Shown here: positions 25,332-34,285 of the stretch, one piece after another
How positions within the stretch are numbered: the first letter of the stretch is position 1
How the letters are laid out: each line of letters starts with the position of its first letter
Assembly: GCA_022822445.1 (NCBI GenBank)
Contig: JAJEBR010000033.1
Span: forward strand, 124,001-188,000
From: Gemmatimonadota bacterium
GTDB taxonomy: Bacteria > Gemmatimonadota > Gemmatimonadetes > Longimicrobiales > Gaopeijiaceae
Length of the DNA stretch: 64,000 bases
Reading direction: 5' to 3'
Made by a program: the position numbers and the translations under genes
The notes under the pieces: generated by a model
The model's database searches: none
What the model saw: only the letters and a program-made list of their open reading frames with translations
What the model was told of the DNA's origin: nothing

Positions 25332-28300
25332 AGCTCAAGTCGCTGAAGCTGCACGGCTTCAAGTCCTTCCCGGATCCGACGCAGCTGGAGTTCCACGAGG
25401 GGATCACCGCGATCGTGGGGCCGAACGGGTGCGGCAAGTCCAACATCGGCGACGCCGTCCGCTGGGTCCTGGGCGAACAGCGCCCGACGGTCGTTCGCGG
25501 CGCGAAGATGGAGGAGGTGATCTTCCAGGGTACCGTGGCGCGCCGATCGGTGAACCGCGGCACCGTGTCGATGATCGTCTCGAACGAGGACGGCGCGCTG
25601 GCGACGCCCTTCCAGGAGGTGGAGATCGGCCGCACCGTGCACCGGGACGGGGGCAGCGACTACCGCCTCAACCGTGCGTCCTGCCGGCTGCGCGACATCG
25701 TCGACCTCTGCCGCGACACGGGGCTGGGGGCGAACGCCTACTCGGTCATCGAGATCCGCATGATCGACGCGATCCTCTCGGAGCGGACGGACGAGCGCCG
25801 CGCCCTCTTCGAGGAGGCCGCCGGGATCGGCAGGTACAAGGACCGCCGCCGCGCCGCGCTCCGCCGCCTGGAGACCTCGGAGATCGACCTCCAGCGGGTC
25901 GAGGACGTGATCGGGGAGGTGCGGACCAAGGTGCGCTCGCTGGCCCGCCAGAAGGGGAAGGCGGAGCGCTACCGCAAGCTGCGCGAGAGGCGCATGGCGG
26001 TGGAGGTGGCGGTGGTGCGGGCGGAGCTGGAGGGGCTCGGGGCGCGCCTGGGCGAAGTGGAGGCGGGGCTCGAGGCCGATCGTGAGGACGCGGCCGGGAT
26101 GGCGGCCCGCCTGGCGGCGGCGGAGGCGGGGCTGGAGCGCGCCCGGCTGGAGCAGGTGGAGGCGGAGAGGGCGCGCGGGGACACCGCAAACCGGCTCGAC
26201 GAGGTGGCCGCGGAGCTGTCGCGGATCGAGCGGGAGGTGGCGGTCGCGGCCGAACGGATCGCGAACTGGAAGCGCCGCCTGGTGCAGATCGGCCAGGAGA
26301 GGGCGGCGCAGTCGGGGATCCGGGCTCGCGCCGAGGACGAGCGCGTCACCCTGGAGGAAGAGCACCAGAAGTGTAAAGCAGACTTTACAGGTGTACAAGC
26401 GGACTTGACATATCGGAAGGAAACCGCCGCCGACGTGCGGGAACGGCTGAGCCGCGCCCGCCACCAGGTCCGTGAGCTGGAGGAGGAGGGCCGCGCGCTG
26501 GCCGGGAAGGTGGCCCGCACCGATGGCGACCTCTACAGCGCCCGCCTCCAGGCGACCGAGCTGGAGCGCCGTTTCGAGCGCCTTTCGAACGACGCCCGCG
26601 AGGGTGCCGGGGCGCTGCGCGAGCTGGAGTCCCAGGGAGACCTCTTCACCGACCGGAGCGCCGAGGCGGCCGGCAGGGCCGGAGAGGCGGTGCGGGAAGT
26701 GGCGGGCGCCCGGCGGCGGCTGGCGCAGTTGAGGCAGCGGCTGGCCGAGGCGCGCGACGCGCGGGTGAACGCCGAGGCGAAGCTGTCCGCGCTCGAAGCG
26801 GAGCGTGATGCGCTCGGGCGGATCGAGGTCGCCGGCGCGTCGGAGGCGGTCGCGCTGGCCGCCCGCGCCGCGCTCCCCGATTGCGTGCACGGCCTCCTAT
26901 CGGACTTCGCGCAGGTGCGCGAGGGCGCCGCGCGCGGGGCGGACCTGATCCTGGGCCGCTTCGCGGCGGCGCTGGTGGCGCGCGGCGGGGACGACATCGA
27001 GCGGATCGCCCGCTGGTACCGGGAAGAGGCCGGCGCGGAGGCGGCGCTCATCGTGCTGCCCGCGGATGCGGCGCCGGAACCCGGCGGTCCGCTCCCCGGA
27101 GACGTCAGCGCGGCGGGCGAGGGCGCGGCGTGGGTGCGGGCGCTGCTGGGGGGCGCGCGGGGCCTGGAGGGCGATCCCGGGGCCACGGTGGAAGAGGCAC
27201 GGGCCGGGACGGGACAAGCGCTGGACCGGGCAGGCGATGCGGGAACCAGGGCAGGCGCCGCGGCTGGGGGCGTGCGCGCCGCAGAGCCCCCGGCGCACGG
27301 CTGGACGGACGCACGCGGGGCCGTGCACCTCTTCCCCCAAGCGGGCGCGGAGGGCCGGCTGGAACGCCGGGAGCGCCTGGACGCGCTCGCCGCGCAGGTG
27401 CGTGAAGCCGGCGCCGAGCTCGAAGAGGCCCGCGAGCGGACGCTGGCGCTGGAGGAGGCGCACCGGGCCTGCGAGGCGGAGGTGGACGAGGCGTCGGAGC
27501 GTGTGCTGGCCACTCGGGACGAGGCGCGCGCGGCGGAGGCCAGCGCCGTGGCGCAGACCGACCGGCGCGAACAGCTGCGCCGCCGCCAGGCGGAGATCGC
27601 GCGCCAGGTGGAGGGTACGCGTGCGGCCCGGGACCGGGCGGTCGAGCGGGCACGCGCCGCGGAGTCCGAAGGCGCGGATTTGCGCGATCGGGAAGCGGCG
27701 GGCGCCGCGCGGCTGGACGCCGAGCGGACCGCGCTGGCGGCCATCGAGGCCGAGTGGGAGGAGGCGCGCGAGGCGGAGGCCGAGGTGTCCATCCGGGCCG
27801 CGCGCCTGGAGAGCGAGCTGCAGCGGCTGGCGGGCCGGATCGCGGACACGGGGGGTAGCGCGGAACGCGCCGCCGGGCGGCTCGCGCAGCTTGAGGAGGA
27901 GGCCCGCGAGCTGGAGGCGAGCATGGAGCGGGTGCGGGCCGGGCGCGGCGAGGGCAGGGCCGCGCTGGAGGGGTTGTTCGCGCAGCGGGACGAGCTGCGC
28001 CGGGTGGCCGCCGGGCAGGACCGTGCCGTGGACGTGGCCTCGGAGGCCGTGAAGGGGGCGGAGCGGGGGGCGGGGGAGATCCGGGCGGCCGAACGCGAGG
28101 CGGTGGGGCGCAGGCACACGCTTGAAATGGAGGCGCAGGACATCCGCAACCGGGTGGCGCGCGTCGGCGAACGGCTGGAGGCCGAGTGGAACCGGCCGAT
28201 GGAGGAGTTGCTCGCGGAGGCGGAAGAAGCCGACGGCGACAAGGAGGAGCTTCGATCGGAGCTGGAGCAGATCGTGGCGGCGCAGGCGCGAATCGGGCCG

Positions 28301-28912
28301 GTCAACATGCTGGCCGTCGAGGAGCACTCCGAGGAGAGCCAGCGCCTGGAGTTCATGGCCGGGCAGCGGGAGGACCTGGTCTCCGCGCGGGACGACCTGC
28401 GCGCGGCGATCCGCCGGATCAACGCCACCGCCACCGAGCGCTTTTTGGAAAGCTTCGAGGCGATCCGGGAGAACTTCCTGGAGACCTTCCGCCACCTCTT
28501 CAGCGGCGGCGAGGCCCAGCTGCGGCTCTCCGAACCCGACCACCCGCTCGAGTCACCGATCGAGATCCACGCCTCTCCGCGGGGCAAGCGGACCCAACGC
28601 ATCGACCAGCTCTCCGGAGGCGAGCGCGCCCTCACGGCACTTTCGCTCCTCTTCGGCATCTACCTGGTCAAGCCGAGCCCCTTCTGCGTCCTCGACGAGG
28701 TGGACGCCCCGCTCGACGACGCCAACATCTCCCGCTTCATCCGGCTCCTGCAGGGCTTCAAGGCGCGCACCCAGTTCGTGGTGATCACGCACAACCCGCG
28801 CACCATCGAGGCCGCGGACTGGATCTACGGCGTCACGATGGAGGAGCCCGGGGTGTCCTCGGTCGTCGGCGTCCGCCTCGAGGCGCCTCCGGTGAGGGAC
28901 CCCGCGGCCTGA
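25328..28912 (+). CDS. smc: Chromosome segregation protein SMC
   Basis: 1194 residues. The N-terminal ATPase half has Walker A GPNGCGKSN at 31-39 and the Q-loop region WVLGEQRPTVVRGAKMEEV; the C-terminal half has the signature LSGGERALTALSLLF near 1095 and Walker B FCVLDEVDAPLDDAN near 1119. Two long Glu/Arg/Ala-rich coiled coils flank a hinge at about residues 510-690. The hinge is divergent: its first half (CVHGLLSDFAQVREGAARGA) is recognisable, but the glycine-rich second half is replaced by low-complexity Ala/Gly/Pro sequence. The ATG overlaps the rsfS stop; the frame extends back to 25283 only as overlap. An AT-rich inverted-repeat patch lies inside the first coiled coil (26372-26410). 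scpA and scpB are not in the window. Confidence 0.97.
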   Translation: MKLKSLKLHGFKSFPDPTQLEFHEGITAIVGPNGCGKSNIGDAVRWVLGEQRPTVVRGAKMEEVIFQGTVARRSVNRGTVSMIVSNEDGALATPFQEVEIGRTVHRDGGSDYRLNRASCRLRDIVDLCRDTGLGANAYSVIEIRMIDAILSERTDERRALFEEAAGIGRYKDRRRAALRRLETSEIDLQRVEDVIGEVRTKVRSLARQKGKAERYRKLRERRMAVEVAVVRAELEGLGARLGEVEAGLEADREDAAGMAARLAAAEAGLERARLEQVEAERARGDTANRLDEVAAELSRIEREVAVAAERIANWKRRLVQIGQERAAQSGIRARAEDERVTLEEEHQKCKADFTGVQADLTYRKETAADVRERLSRARHQVRELEEEGRALAGKVARTDGDLYSARLQATELERRFERLSNDAREGAGALRELESQGDLFTDRSAEAAGRAGEAVREVAGARRRLAQLRQRLAEARDARVNAEAKLSALEAERDALGRIEVAGASEAVALAARAALPDCVHGLLSDFAQVREGAARGADLILGRFAAALVARGGDDIERIARWYREEAGAEAALIVLPADAAPEPGGPLPGDVSAAGEGAAWVRALLGGARGLEGDPGATVEEARAGTGQALDRAGDAGTRAGAAAGGVRAAEPPAHGWTDARGAVHLFPQAGAEGRLERRERLDALAAQVREAGAELEEARERTLALEEAHRACEAEVDEASERVLATRDEARAAEASAVAQTDRREQLRRRQAEIARQVEGTRAARDRAVERARAAESEGADLRDREAAGAARLDAERTALAAIEAEWEEAREAEAEVSIRAARLESELQRLAGRIADTGGSAERAAGRLAQLEEEARELEASMERVRAGRGEGRAALEGLFAQRDELRRVAAGQDRAVDVASEAVKGAERGAGEIRAAEREAVGRRHTLEMEAQDIRNRVARVGERLEAEWNRPMEELLAEAEEADGDKEELRSELEQIVAAQARIGPVNMLAVEEHSEESQRLEFMAGQREDLVSARDDLRAAIRRINATATERFLESFEAIRENFLETFRHLFSGGEAQLRLSEPDHPLESPIEIHASPRGKRTQRIDQLSGGERALTALSLLFGIYLVKPSPFCVLDEVDAPLDDANISRFIRLLQGFKARTQFVVITHNPRTIEAADWIYGVTMEEPGVSSVVGVRLEAPPVRDPAA
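26372..26410. repeat. Two inverted repeats in tandem inside smc, 20 bases apart
   Basis: TGTAAAG-CAGA-CTTTACA (26372-26389) is a perfect 7-bp-arm inverted repeat, followed at once by the degenerate copy TGTACAAG-CGGA-CTTGACA (26392-26410). Both code for a coiled-coil heptad pair (KADFTGV, QADLTYR), with a 21-base period. Base composition is strikingly AT-rich against the surrounding coiled-coil sequence. Confidence 0.8.
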
Positions 28913-28919
28913 ATCCCTC

Positions 28920-29708
28920 GTGGCGCCCACACTCACCGTCATCGGTTCCGGGACGCTGGTCCCGTCCGGGGAACGCTCCTCGCCCTGCCACCTCATCGAA
29001 GCGGCCGGCGCCGTCCTGCTGCTGGACGCCGGGCCCGGCGCGGTCCACGGCCTCGCCCGCCACGGCAAGCCCTGGTGGAAGGTCGGCCACCTCGTCCTCA
29101 CGCACTTCCACACCGACCACTTCGCGGACCTCCCCCACCTCCTCTTCGCGCTCAAGTGGGCGTCCCCGTCGGCGCGCACCCGCCCCCTGCACGTCATCGG
29201 CCCGCCCGGCCTGCACCGGCGCATCGAGGCGCTGCGCAACGCGCACGGGGAGTTCATCGCCCACCCCGGCTTCGACGTCGTCTACAGCGAGGTCGCCCGG
29301 GACGGCACCTGGGACGACGGGTCGCTCGCCCTGCGGTTCGCCCCCACCCGGCACACCGACCACTCCGTGGCCGTGCGGATCGAACTGGAGGGCCGCGCGG
29401 CGGGCTACACCGGCGACACCGGCCCCGACCCCGCGCTGGGACCCTTCCTGCGCGGCTGCGAACCGCTGGTCAGCGAGTGCGCGCTCACCGATCCGGCCGC
29501 CGCCGCCAACCACCTCTCGCCGGCCTCCGTGGCGGAGCTGGCATGCGCCGCGAATCCCGCCAACCTTGTGCTCACGCACCTCTATCCCCCCCTTGATGCG
29601 GCTGCGGTGCCCGACCTCGTGCGCGCCGCGGGCTACCCCGGCCGGGTGATCTGCGCCCGGGACGGGCAACAATTCACCATCGGAGAAGCTGAACCGTGCT
29701 CATCGTGA
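28920..29708 (+). CDS. MBL-fold metallohydrolase (RNase Z-like)
   Basis: 262 residues of the metallo-beta-lactamase superfamily. The metal motif is [12 protein letters not shown] (His62, His64, Asp66, His67), with later ligands in [11 protein letters not shown] and LVLTHLYPP. The ribonuclease Z-like layout suggests a phosphodiesterase, but the extended exosite arm of true RNase Z is not evident, so tRNA 3' processing is possible but unproven. GTG start 7 bases after the smc stop; the last 13 bases overlap the DAHP synthase gene. Confidence 0.88.
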   Translation: MAPTLTVIGSGTLVPSGERSSPCHLIEAAGAVLLLDAGPGAVHGLARHGKPWWKVGHLVLTHFHTDHFADLPHLLFALKWASPSARTRPLHVIGPPGLHRRIEALRNAHGEFIAHPGFDVVYSEVARDGTWDDGSLALRFAPTRHTDHSVAVRIELEGRAAGYTGDTGPDPALGPFLRGCEPLVSECALTDPAAAANHLSPASVAELACAANPANLVLTHLYPPLDAAAVPDLVRAAGYPGRVICARDGQQFTIGEAEPCSS

Positions 29709-30724
29709 TGGACCACCGGGCCACGCCCGATCAGATAAAGAGGGTCGTCGACACCATCTCCGAGATGGGCTACGGCGCCAAGCCCATGCCCGGACGCCAG
29801 CGCACCGCCATCGGACTCGTCGGCAACGATGGCCGCGTCGAGGAGGCGCGGCTCTCCGGCCTGCCCGGGGTGCGTGAACTGATCCCGGTAAGCAAGCCTT
29901 ACAAGCAGGTCTCGCGCGAGTGGCGCGACGAGAACACCGTGGTGGAGCTGGGCAACGGCGTCGCCTTCGGGGGTGATGAGATCGTTCTCATCGCGGGTCC
30001 GTGCGCGGTCGAGAGCCGCGAGCAGATCATGGACATCGCCGAGCGGATGCGCGAAGCGGGGGCGTGCGCACTGCGCGGGGGCGCCTTCAAGCCACGCACC
30101 TCCCCCTATTCCTTCCAGGGACTCGGGCCGAAGGGACTCGAACTGCTGGCGGAAGCCCGCGGGCACACCGGGCTGGCGATCGTGACGGAGGCGGTGGACC
30201 CCGAGGGCGTCCCGCTTGTCGCCGAGTACGCGGACGTGATCCAGATCGGCGCCCGCAACATGCAGAACTACCCCCTGCTCAAGCGCGCCGGCCGCTGCGG
30301 CAAGCCGGTACTCCTCAAGCGGGGGATGTCGGCCACGATCAACGAGATGCTCCTGGCCGCCGAGTACCTGCTCAGCGCGGGCAACCCGGACGTGATCCTC
30401 TGCGAGCGCGGGGTGCGGAGCTTCGACCGGCACACCCGCAACCTGCTCGACCTCACTGCCATCCCGCTGGCCCAGTCGCTCACCCACCTGCCCATCATCG
30501 CGGACCCCAGCCACGGCACCGGCTTGCGCGACAAGGTGACGCCGATGGCGAGGGCGGCGGTGGCGGCCGGAGCCGACGGCCTGATCGTGGAGGTGCACCC
30601 GGACCCGACCGAGGCGCTCTCCGACGGTGTCCAGAGCCTGTATCCGAACCAGTTCGTGGAGCTGGTGGCGCAGTGCGGCCCGATCGCGCGGGCCATCGGG
30701 AGATCGCTGGCGACGCTGGGGTAG
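29696..30724 (+). CDS. aroF: 3-deoxy-7-phosphoheptulonate (DAHP) synthase, Thermotoga/Bacillus type with N-terminal regulatory domain
   Basis: First enzyme of the shikimate pathway: condenses phosphoenolpyruvate with erythrose 4-phosphate. The 342-residue product starts with a ferredoxin-like (ACT-like) domain ([20 protein letters not shown], residues 1-70) that in this subtype confers feedback inhibition by aromatic amino acids. The barrel follows, with [12 protein letters not shown] (metal Cys), [15 protein letters not shown], and [11 protein letters not shown] start at the GTG at 29696, because an ATG at 29708 would remove the first strand of the regulatory domain. Overlaps the MBL gene by 13 bases. 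Confidence 0.96.
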   Translation: MLIVMDHRATPDQIKRVVDTISEMGYGAKPMPGRQRTAIGLVGNDGRVEEARLSGLPGVRELIPVSKPYKQVSREWRDENTVVELGNGVAFGGDEIVLIAGPCAVESREQIMDIAERMREAGACALRGGAFKPRTSPYSFQGLGPKGLELLAEARGHTGLAIVTEAVDPEGVPLVAEYADVIQIGARNMQNYPLLKRAGRCGKPVLLKRGMSATINEMLLAAEYLLSAGNPDVILCERGVRSFDRHTRNLLDLTAIPLAQSLTHLPIIADPSHGTGLRDKVTPMARAAVAAGADGLIVEVHPDPTEALSDGVQSLYPNQFVELVAQCGPIARAIGRSLATLG

Positions 30725-30725
30725 C

Positions 30726-30769
30726 CCGTGGAACATCCGTGGAACATCCGTGGAACACCCGTGGAACAC
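30726..30769 (+). repeat. Four tandem copies of an 11-bp unit
   Basis: CCGTGGAACAT twice, then CCGTGGAACAC twice, immediately after the DAHP synthase stop (TAG at 30722-30724). The 11-base period is close to one helical turn, so each unit faces the same side of the DNA. No gene or known element accounts for it. Confidence 0.9.
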
Positions 30770-30858
30770 CGCGTGCCCCCCCCGGCGCATCACGGCCGGC
30801 CCGCAACTTGTCCCATCCAGCCATTCCCCTGTCCCGCCTCTGACCCCAACCTTCCCGC

Positions 30859-31227
30859 ATGGAAGAGAACAGAGTGCAGCTGGGCCGCAGGGGCGAGGCG
30901 ATCGCGGAGGCGTACCTCGCTGAACGGGGGTGGGCGGTGCTCGCGCGCAACTACCGGGCAGGGCCGAAGGAGATCGACCTCATCGCGGCGCGCGGCGGGG
31001 TCGTGGCCTTCGTGGAGGTGAAGACCCGCACGACGCGGACCGGGGGCACGGTGCTGGAGCCGATTCGGGCGATGAAACAGCGCGCGGTCGTGACCGCCGC
31101 CCGGCGCTGGATCCACGAGAACGGCCGGCTCGGCAGCGCCTACCGCTTCGACGCGATCGGCGTGGACCTGCGCGGGCGGGAGGCCGTGATCGAGCACATC
31201 CCCGACGCCTGGCGCCCGGGTGGCTGA
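30859..31227 (+). CDS. yraN: YraN family (UPF0102) nuclease-like protein
   Basis: 122 residues with the restriction-endonuclease-like core of the UPF0102 family: GRRGEAIAEAYLAERGW, EIDLIAARGGVVAFVEVKTR (the E-I-D ... E-V-K metal-binding pattern), and a C-terminal RFDAIGVDL strand. Relatives are usually encoded near rnhB or dprA, with no firmly established substrate; a structure-specific nuclease role is often assumed. Normal length. It is preceded by 134 bases holding the 11-bp repeats and followed by the SRP RNA promoter. Confidence 0.92.
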   Translation: MEENRVQLGRRGEAIAEAYLAERGWAVLARNYRAGPKEIDLIAARGGVVAFVEVKTRTTRTGGTVLEPIRAMKQRAVVTAARRWIHENGRLGSAYRFDAIGVDLRGREAVIEHIPDAWRPGG

Positions 31228-31254
31228 GACCGGCCGGCGGGCGGAACGTCCCCG

Positions 31255-31284
31255 TTGACGCTCCCTCCCCCGACCGGGTACCTT
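31255..31284 (+). promoter_or_regulatory. Promoter of the 4.5S SRP RNA
   Basis: TTGACG (31255-31260), an 18-base spacer and TACCTT (31279-31284) place the start at about 31289-31291, exactly at the 5' end of the SRP RNA stem. Confidence 0.65.
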
Positions 31285-31288
31285 TGGC

Positions 31289-31390
31289 GGTGCCCCAGGT
31301 CCGCGGAGCGGGCGCTCATGAACCCCGTCAGGACCGTGAAGGTAGCAGCGGTAAGTGCTGCAAACGCTGCCGCGGAGCGCCTGGGGCACC
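31289..31390 (+). ncRNA. ffs: Signal recognition particle RNA, 4.5S bacterial small type
   Basis: The closing stem GGTGCCCCAGG (31289-31299) pairs perfectly with CCTGGGGCACC (31380-31390). The apical conserved core reads CCGTCAGGACCGTGAAGGTAGCAGCGG, matching the GTCAGG...GGAAG.AGCAGCC domain that binds Ffh. About 102 bases is typical of the small bacterial form. The location directly before dnaX-ybaB-recR is the commonest place for this gene in bacteria. A good promoter stands immediately upstream. It delivers ribosomes making membrane proteins to FtsY. Confidence 0.95.
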
Positions 31391-31490
31391 TCGCGGGCCC
31401 CGCAGCCCGGTGCTTTCCGCTTCAGGCCCCCCGGGGGGGCGTCGATCGGCTGCGAGGCACGATCACTTCGGAACACCCAAGAATCGCAAC

Positions 31491-33311
31491 TTGTCCTACC
31501 TTGCTCTGGCCCGGAAGTACCGACCCCGCCGGTTCGGTGAGGTAGCGACCCAGGAGCACGTCTCCGAGACGCTGCGGCGGGCGGTCGCCGGCGGGCGGGT
31601 GGGGCACGCCTACCTCCTCTGCGGTCCCCGAGGGGTCGGCAAGACGACCCTGGCGCGGATTCTGGCGATGTCGCTCAACTGCGCGAGCCGCACGCCCGAT
31701 GGGGAACCGTGCGGGAGCTGCGACGACTGCGAACGGATCTGGGGAGGGCACACCTCGCTGGACGTGGTCGAGATCGACGCCGCCTCGAACCGCGGAGTCG
31801 ACGATGCCCGCGAGCTCAGGGCGCGCGCGATGCTGGCGCCATCGGAGGAGGACCGCTACAAGGTCTACATCCTCGACGAGGCGCACATGCTGACCCGCGA
31901 GGCATGGAACGCGCTCCTCAAGATCCTGGAGGAGCCGCCGCCGCGGGTGATCTTCTGCTTCGCCACCACCGAGGCGCGGCGCATCCAGCAGAGCGCATCG
32001 CCCATCCTGTCGCGCTGCCAGCGCTTCGATTTCCGCAGGATCGGCACCGACGACATCATGAAGCGGCTCGGCGAAGTGCTGGACGCCGAGGGGATCGGCT
32101 ACGACCCCGAGGCGCTGAGAGCCATCGCCCGCAAGGCCAACGGCGGGATGCGCGACGGGCTCTCGCTGCTCGACCAGGTGCTGGCGCTGTCGGACGAGGA
32201 GGTGAAGGTGGAGGCGGTGGTGCGCGTGCTCGGCGTTGTGGCCGAGGAGCGCTACCTGCAGATCTTCGACGTGATCCTCGAGCGGCGTCACGGGGCCGTC
32301 TTCGACTTCGTGGAGGAGCTGATCGACGAGGGGCACGATCTGGTCGAGTTCTACCACGGCCTCACCGAGAGGCTGCGGCTTCTGCTGCGGATCGCGATCG
32401 ACGCGGGCGGCGCCCCCGGGATCATGGCCGACGAGCTCCGCGACGCCTACGCGCGGCGGGCCGCGAGCTTCGCCCCCGGGGACCTGGTGCGCATGCTGGC
32501 CATGGCCTCGGGGCTGGAGGCGGACGGCAGCCTGCGGCGCACCGGCAGGCCCCGCGTGATGGTCGAGATGCTCCTGCTCAGGATGAGCTACATGGACCGC
32601 ACCGTGGAGCTGGAAGACATCATCCGCTCGCTCGGCGGCGTCCCGGCCCGAGAGCCCGCACCGCCCGAGACCGCACCGGTCTCATCTCCGGCAGCCGGTG
32701 GGCGACCGGAATCGGCACCGCCCGCCTCCCCGTCCACCGTCACCCCGGATGCCGAGCGGCAGGCCGCCCCCGGGTCCGGAGCGGAGCGGCGGGCGGCGGC
32801 GAGGCCTGGAGCCGAGCGGAGAGCCGCCGACAGTGCGCCGGCGCCGACCCGACCTTCCGCCCCTTCGGCATCCGGCGCCCGGCCGGGGGATCCCCCGGCG
32901 CCTCCGTCCCCCCGGCCGTCCGCATCTCCCGCCACCGACCTCGTGTCAGCGTGGGACGCCCTCCTCGCCGACCCCGAATTCAGGAAGACCCTGCCTCGCG
33001 GGGTGACCCCTTTCCTGCGCGCCGCCACCGCCCGCGAGCGCGGCGGGGCCCTTGAGCTGGAGATCCCGGGACCCGGCGAGGCCCGAGTGCGCCAGCCAAG
33101 GGCTCTTCACGCACTGGAAGAGGGGCTGGCCCTTCATGCGGGGCGCGATTCTGCCGAGATTTCCATTGTCGGCGGCAGCGACCGGGAGGGCCCGGAAGCC
33201 GGCCGCGTCACCCGGGACTCGGTTCGGCGGACGCGGCTGCAGGAACTTGTGAAGCGGGCCCCGCATCTGGAACGCGCAGTCGACGAACTGGAACTCGATC
33301 TGGTGGACTGA
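31491..33311 (+). CDS. dnaX: DNA polymerase III subunit gamma/tau
   Basis: Clamp-loader ATPase. The 606-residue product begins LSYLALARKYRPRRFGEV, with Walker A GPRGVGKTT at 45-53, the four-Cys zinc module (LNCASR ... CGSCDDC), and Walker B ILDEAHMLT near 127. The helical collar follows, then a Pro/Ala/Ser-rich linker (residues about 380-500) and a C-terminal tau-like region. The frame is open far upstream through the SRP RNA, so the start must be after it: the TTG at 31491 fits the family N-terminus, although its ribosome-binding site is weak. I see no obvious slippery A6G heptamer for programmed frameshifting. Confidence 0.95.
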   Translation: MSYLALARKYRPRRFGEVATQEHVSETLRRAVAGGRVGHAYLLCGPRGVGKTTLARILAMSLNCASRTPDGEPCGSCDDCERIWGGHTSLDVVEIDAASNRGVDDARELRARAMLAPSEEDRYKVYILDEAHMLTREAWNALLKILEEPPPRVIFCFATTEARRIQQSASPILSRCQRFDFRRIGTDDIMKRLGEVLDAEGIGYDPEALRAIARKANGGMRDGLSLLDQVLALSDEEVKVEAVVRVLGVVAEERYLQIFDVILERRHGAVFDFVEELIDEGHDLVEFYHGLTERLRLLLRIAIDAGGAPGIMADELRDAYARRAASFAPGDLVRMLAMASGLEADGSLRRTGRPRVMVEMLLLRMSYMDRTVELEDIIRSLGGVPAREPAPPETAPVSSPAAGGRPESAPPASPSTVTPDAERQAAPGSGAERRAAARPGAERRAADSAPAPTRPSAPSASGARPGDPPAPPSPRPSASPATDLVSAWDALLADPEFRKTLPRGVTPFLRAATARERGGALELEIPGPGEARVRQPRALHALEEGLALHAGRDSAEISIVGGSDREGPEAGRVTRDSVRRTRLQELVKRAPHLERAVDELELDLVD

Positions 33312-33349
33312 ATACCGACTTGGAGAGCGTCAGCGCTCGGAGAACACAC

Positions 33350-33667
33350 ATGAAGAACATCCAACAGCTCATGAAGATGGGGGAGCAGCTCCAGGCAAGG
33401 GTGCAGGAGCTGCAGGACAGCCTCAGCGCGGAGGAACTCGAGGCGTCCGCGGGCGGCGGCATGGTCACCGCCCGGGTCACGGGGCGCGGGGACCTCAAGA
33501 GCCTCTCCATCGACGCCGAAGTGATCGATCCCCGGGATCCCGAGATGCTCGAGGACCTGGTCGTCGCCGCCGTGGCGGAGGCGCAGAACCGGGCCCGCAC
33601 CCTGTCCGAGGAACGCATGCGCGGAGCCGCGGGAGGGCTCCCGACTCAGCTCCCCGGACTCTTCTAG
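33350..33667 (+). CDS. ybaB: YbaB/EbfC nucleoid-associated protein
   Basis: 105 residues: MKNIQQLMKMGEQLQARVQEL helix, the VTARVTGRGDLKSLSID strand core, and the PEMLEDLVVAAVAEAQNRA helix, all standard for this small dimeric DNA-binding protein. The usual Met/Gln-rich N-terminus begins at the ATG at 33350, preceded by CGGAGA; a longer frame from 33320 overlaps nothing but lacks family similarity. The dnaX-ybaB-recR trio is widely conserved. Confidence 0.95.
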   Translation: MKNIQQLMKMGEQLQARVQELQDSLSAEELEASAGGGMVTARVTGRGDLKSLSIDAEVIDPRDPEMLEDLVVAAVAEAQNRARTLSEERMRGAAGGLPTQLPGLF

Positions 33668-33680
33668 GAAACGCCCCGCC

Positions 33681-34283
33681 GTGTCGCCGATCGAGAACCT
33701 GACGCGCGAGCTGGAGAAGCTGCCGGGGGTCGGCGCCAAGACGGCCCTGCGGCTGGCCTACCACCTCGTCAAGGGTCCGAAGGAAGGCGTGCGGCGGCTC
33801 GCGCGGGCGCTCGACCTGATGGCCGATCGGGTTCACCCGTGCCCGGCGTGCGGGAACTACTGCGACTCGGAGCTCTGTTCGATCTGCGGGGACCCAAACC
33901 GGGACCAGGAGATGATCTGCGTGGTCGAGGAGGCGTACGAAGTCGGGGCCATCGAGCGTACCGGGCATTACGGCGGCCTCTTCCACGTGCTCGGCGGGCG
34001 TCTGTCCCCCCTGGACGGGGTCGGTCCGGATGAACTCGCGATCGACGCGCTGGTGCGGCGTCTGGACGGTGGGGACGGGCGGGACGCCCGGGTCGGGGAG
34101 GTGATCCTGGCGACGAACGCGAGCGTCGAGGGGGAGGCCACGGCCGTGTATCTGGAGGGCGTGCTGCGCCCGTATCCGGTGCGCGTGACCCGGCTGGCGC
34201 GTGGCATCCCCGTGGGCAGCGATCTCGAGTACATCGACGGCACCACCATCGCCGAGGCGCTGGCGGGCCGGCGGGAGATGTAG
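33681..34283 (+). CDS. recR: Recombination protein RecR
   Basis: Acts with RecF and RecO to load RecA at single-strand gaps. The 200-residue product has an N-terminal helix-hairpin-helix (LEKLPGVGAKTALRLAYHL), the Cys4 zinc finger CPACGNYCDSELCSIC near 54-69, the Toprim domain (ICVVEEAYEVGAIERTG; LATNASVEGEATAVYL) and the C-terminal Walker-B-like RLARGIPVGSDLEYID. GTG start. Complete and normal length. Confidence 0.97.
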   Translation: MSPIENLTRELEKLPGVGAKTALRLAYHLVKGPKEGVRRLARALDLMADRVHPCPACGNYCDSELCSICGDPNRDQEMICVVEEAYEVGAIERTGHYGGLFHVLGGRLSPLDGVGPDELAIDALVRRLDGGDGRDARVGEVILATNASVEGEATAVYLEGVLRPYPVRVTRLARGIPVGSDLEYIDGTTIAEALAGRREM

Positions 34284-34285
34284 CG

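Noticed and set aside
26533-28659. Ser/Arg-rich 708-codon minus-strand frame inside smc
   Set aside because: Reverse complement of GAG/GCG-rich coiled-coil codons gives artificial Ser/Arg/Ala repeats; not a protein gene.
30726-30769. DnaA boxes or a CRISPR leader
   Set aside because: The 11-bp units do not match TTATCCACA-type boxes and there are no spacers.
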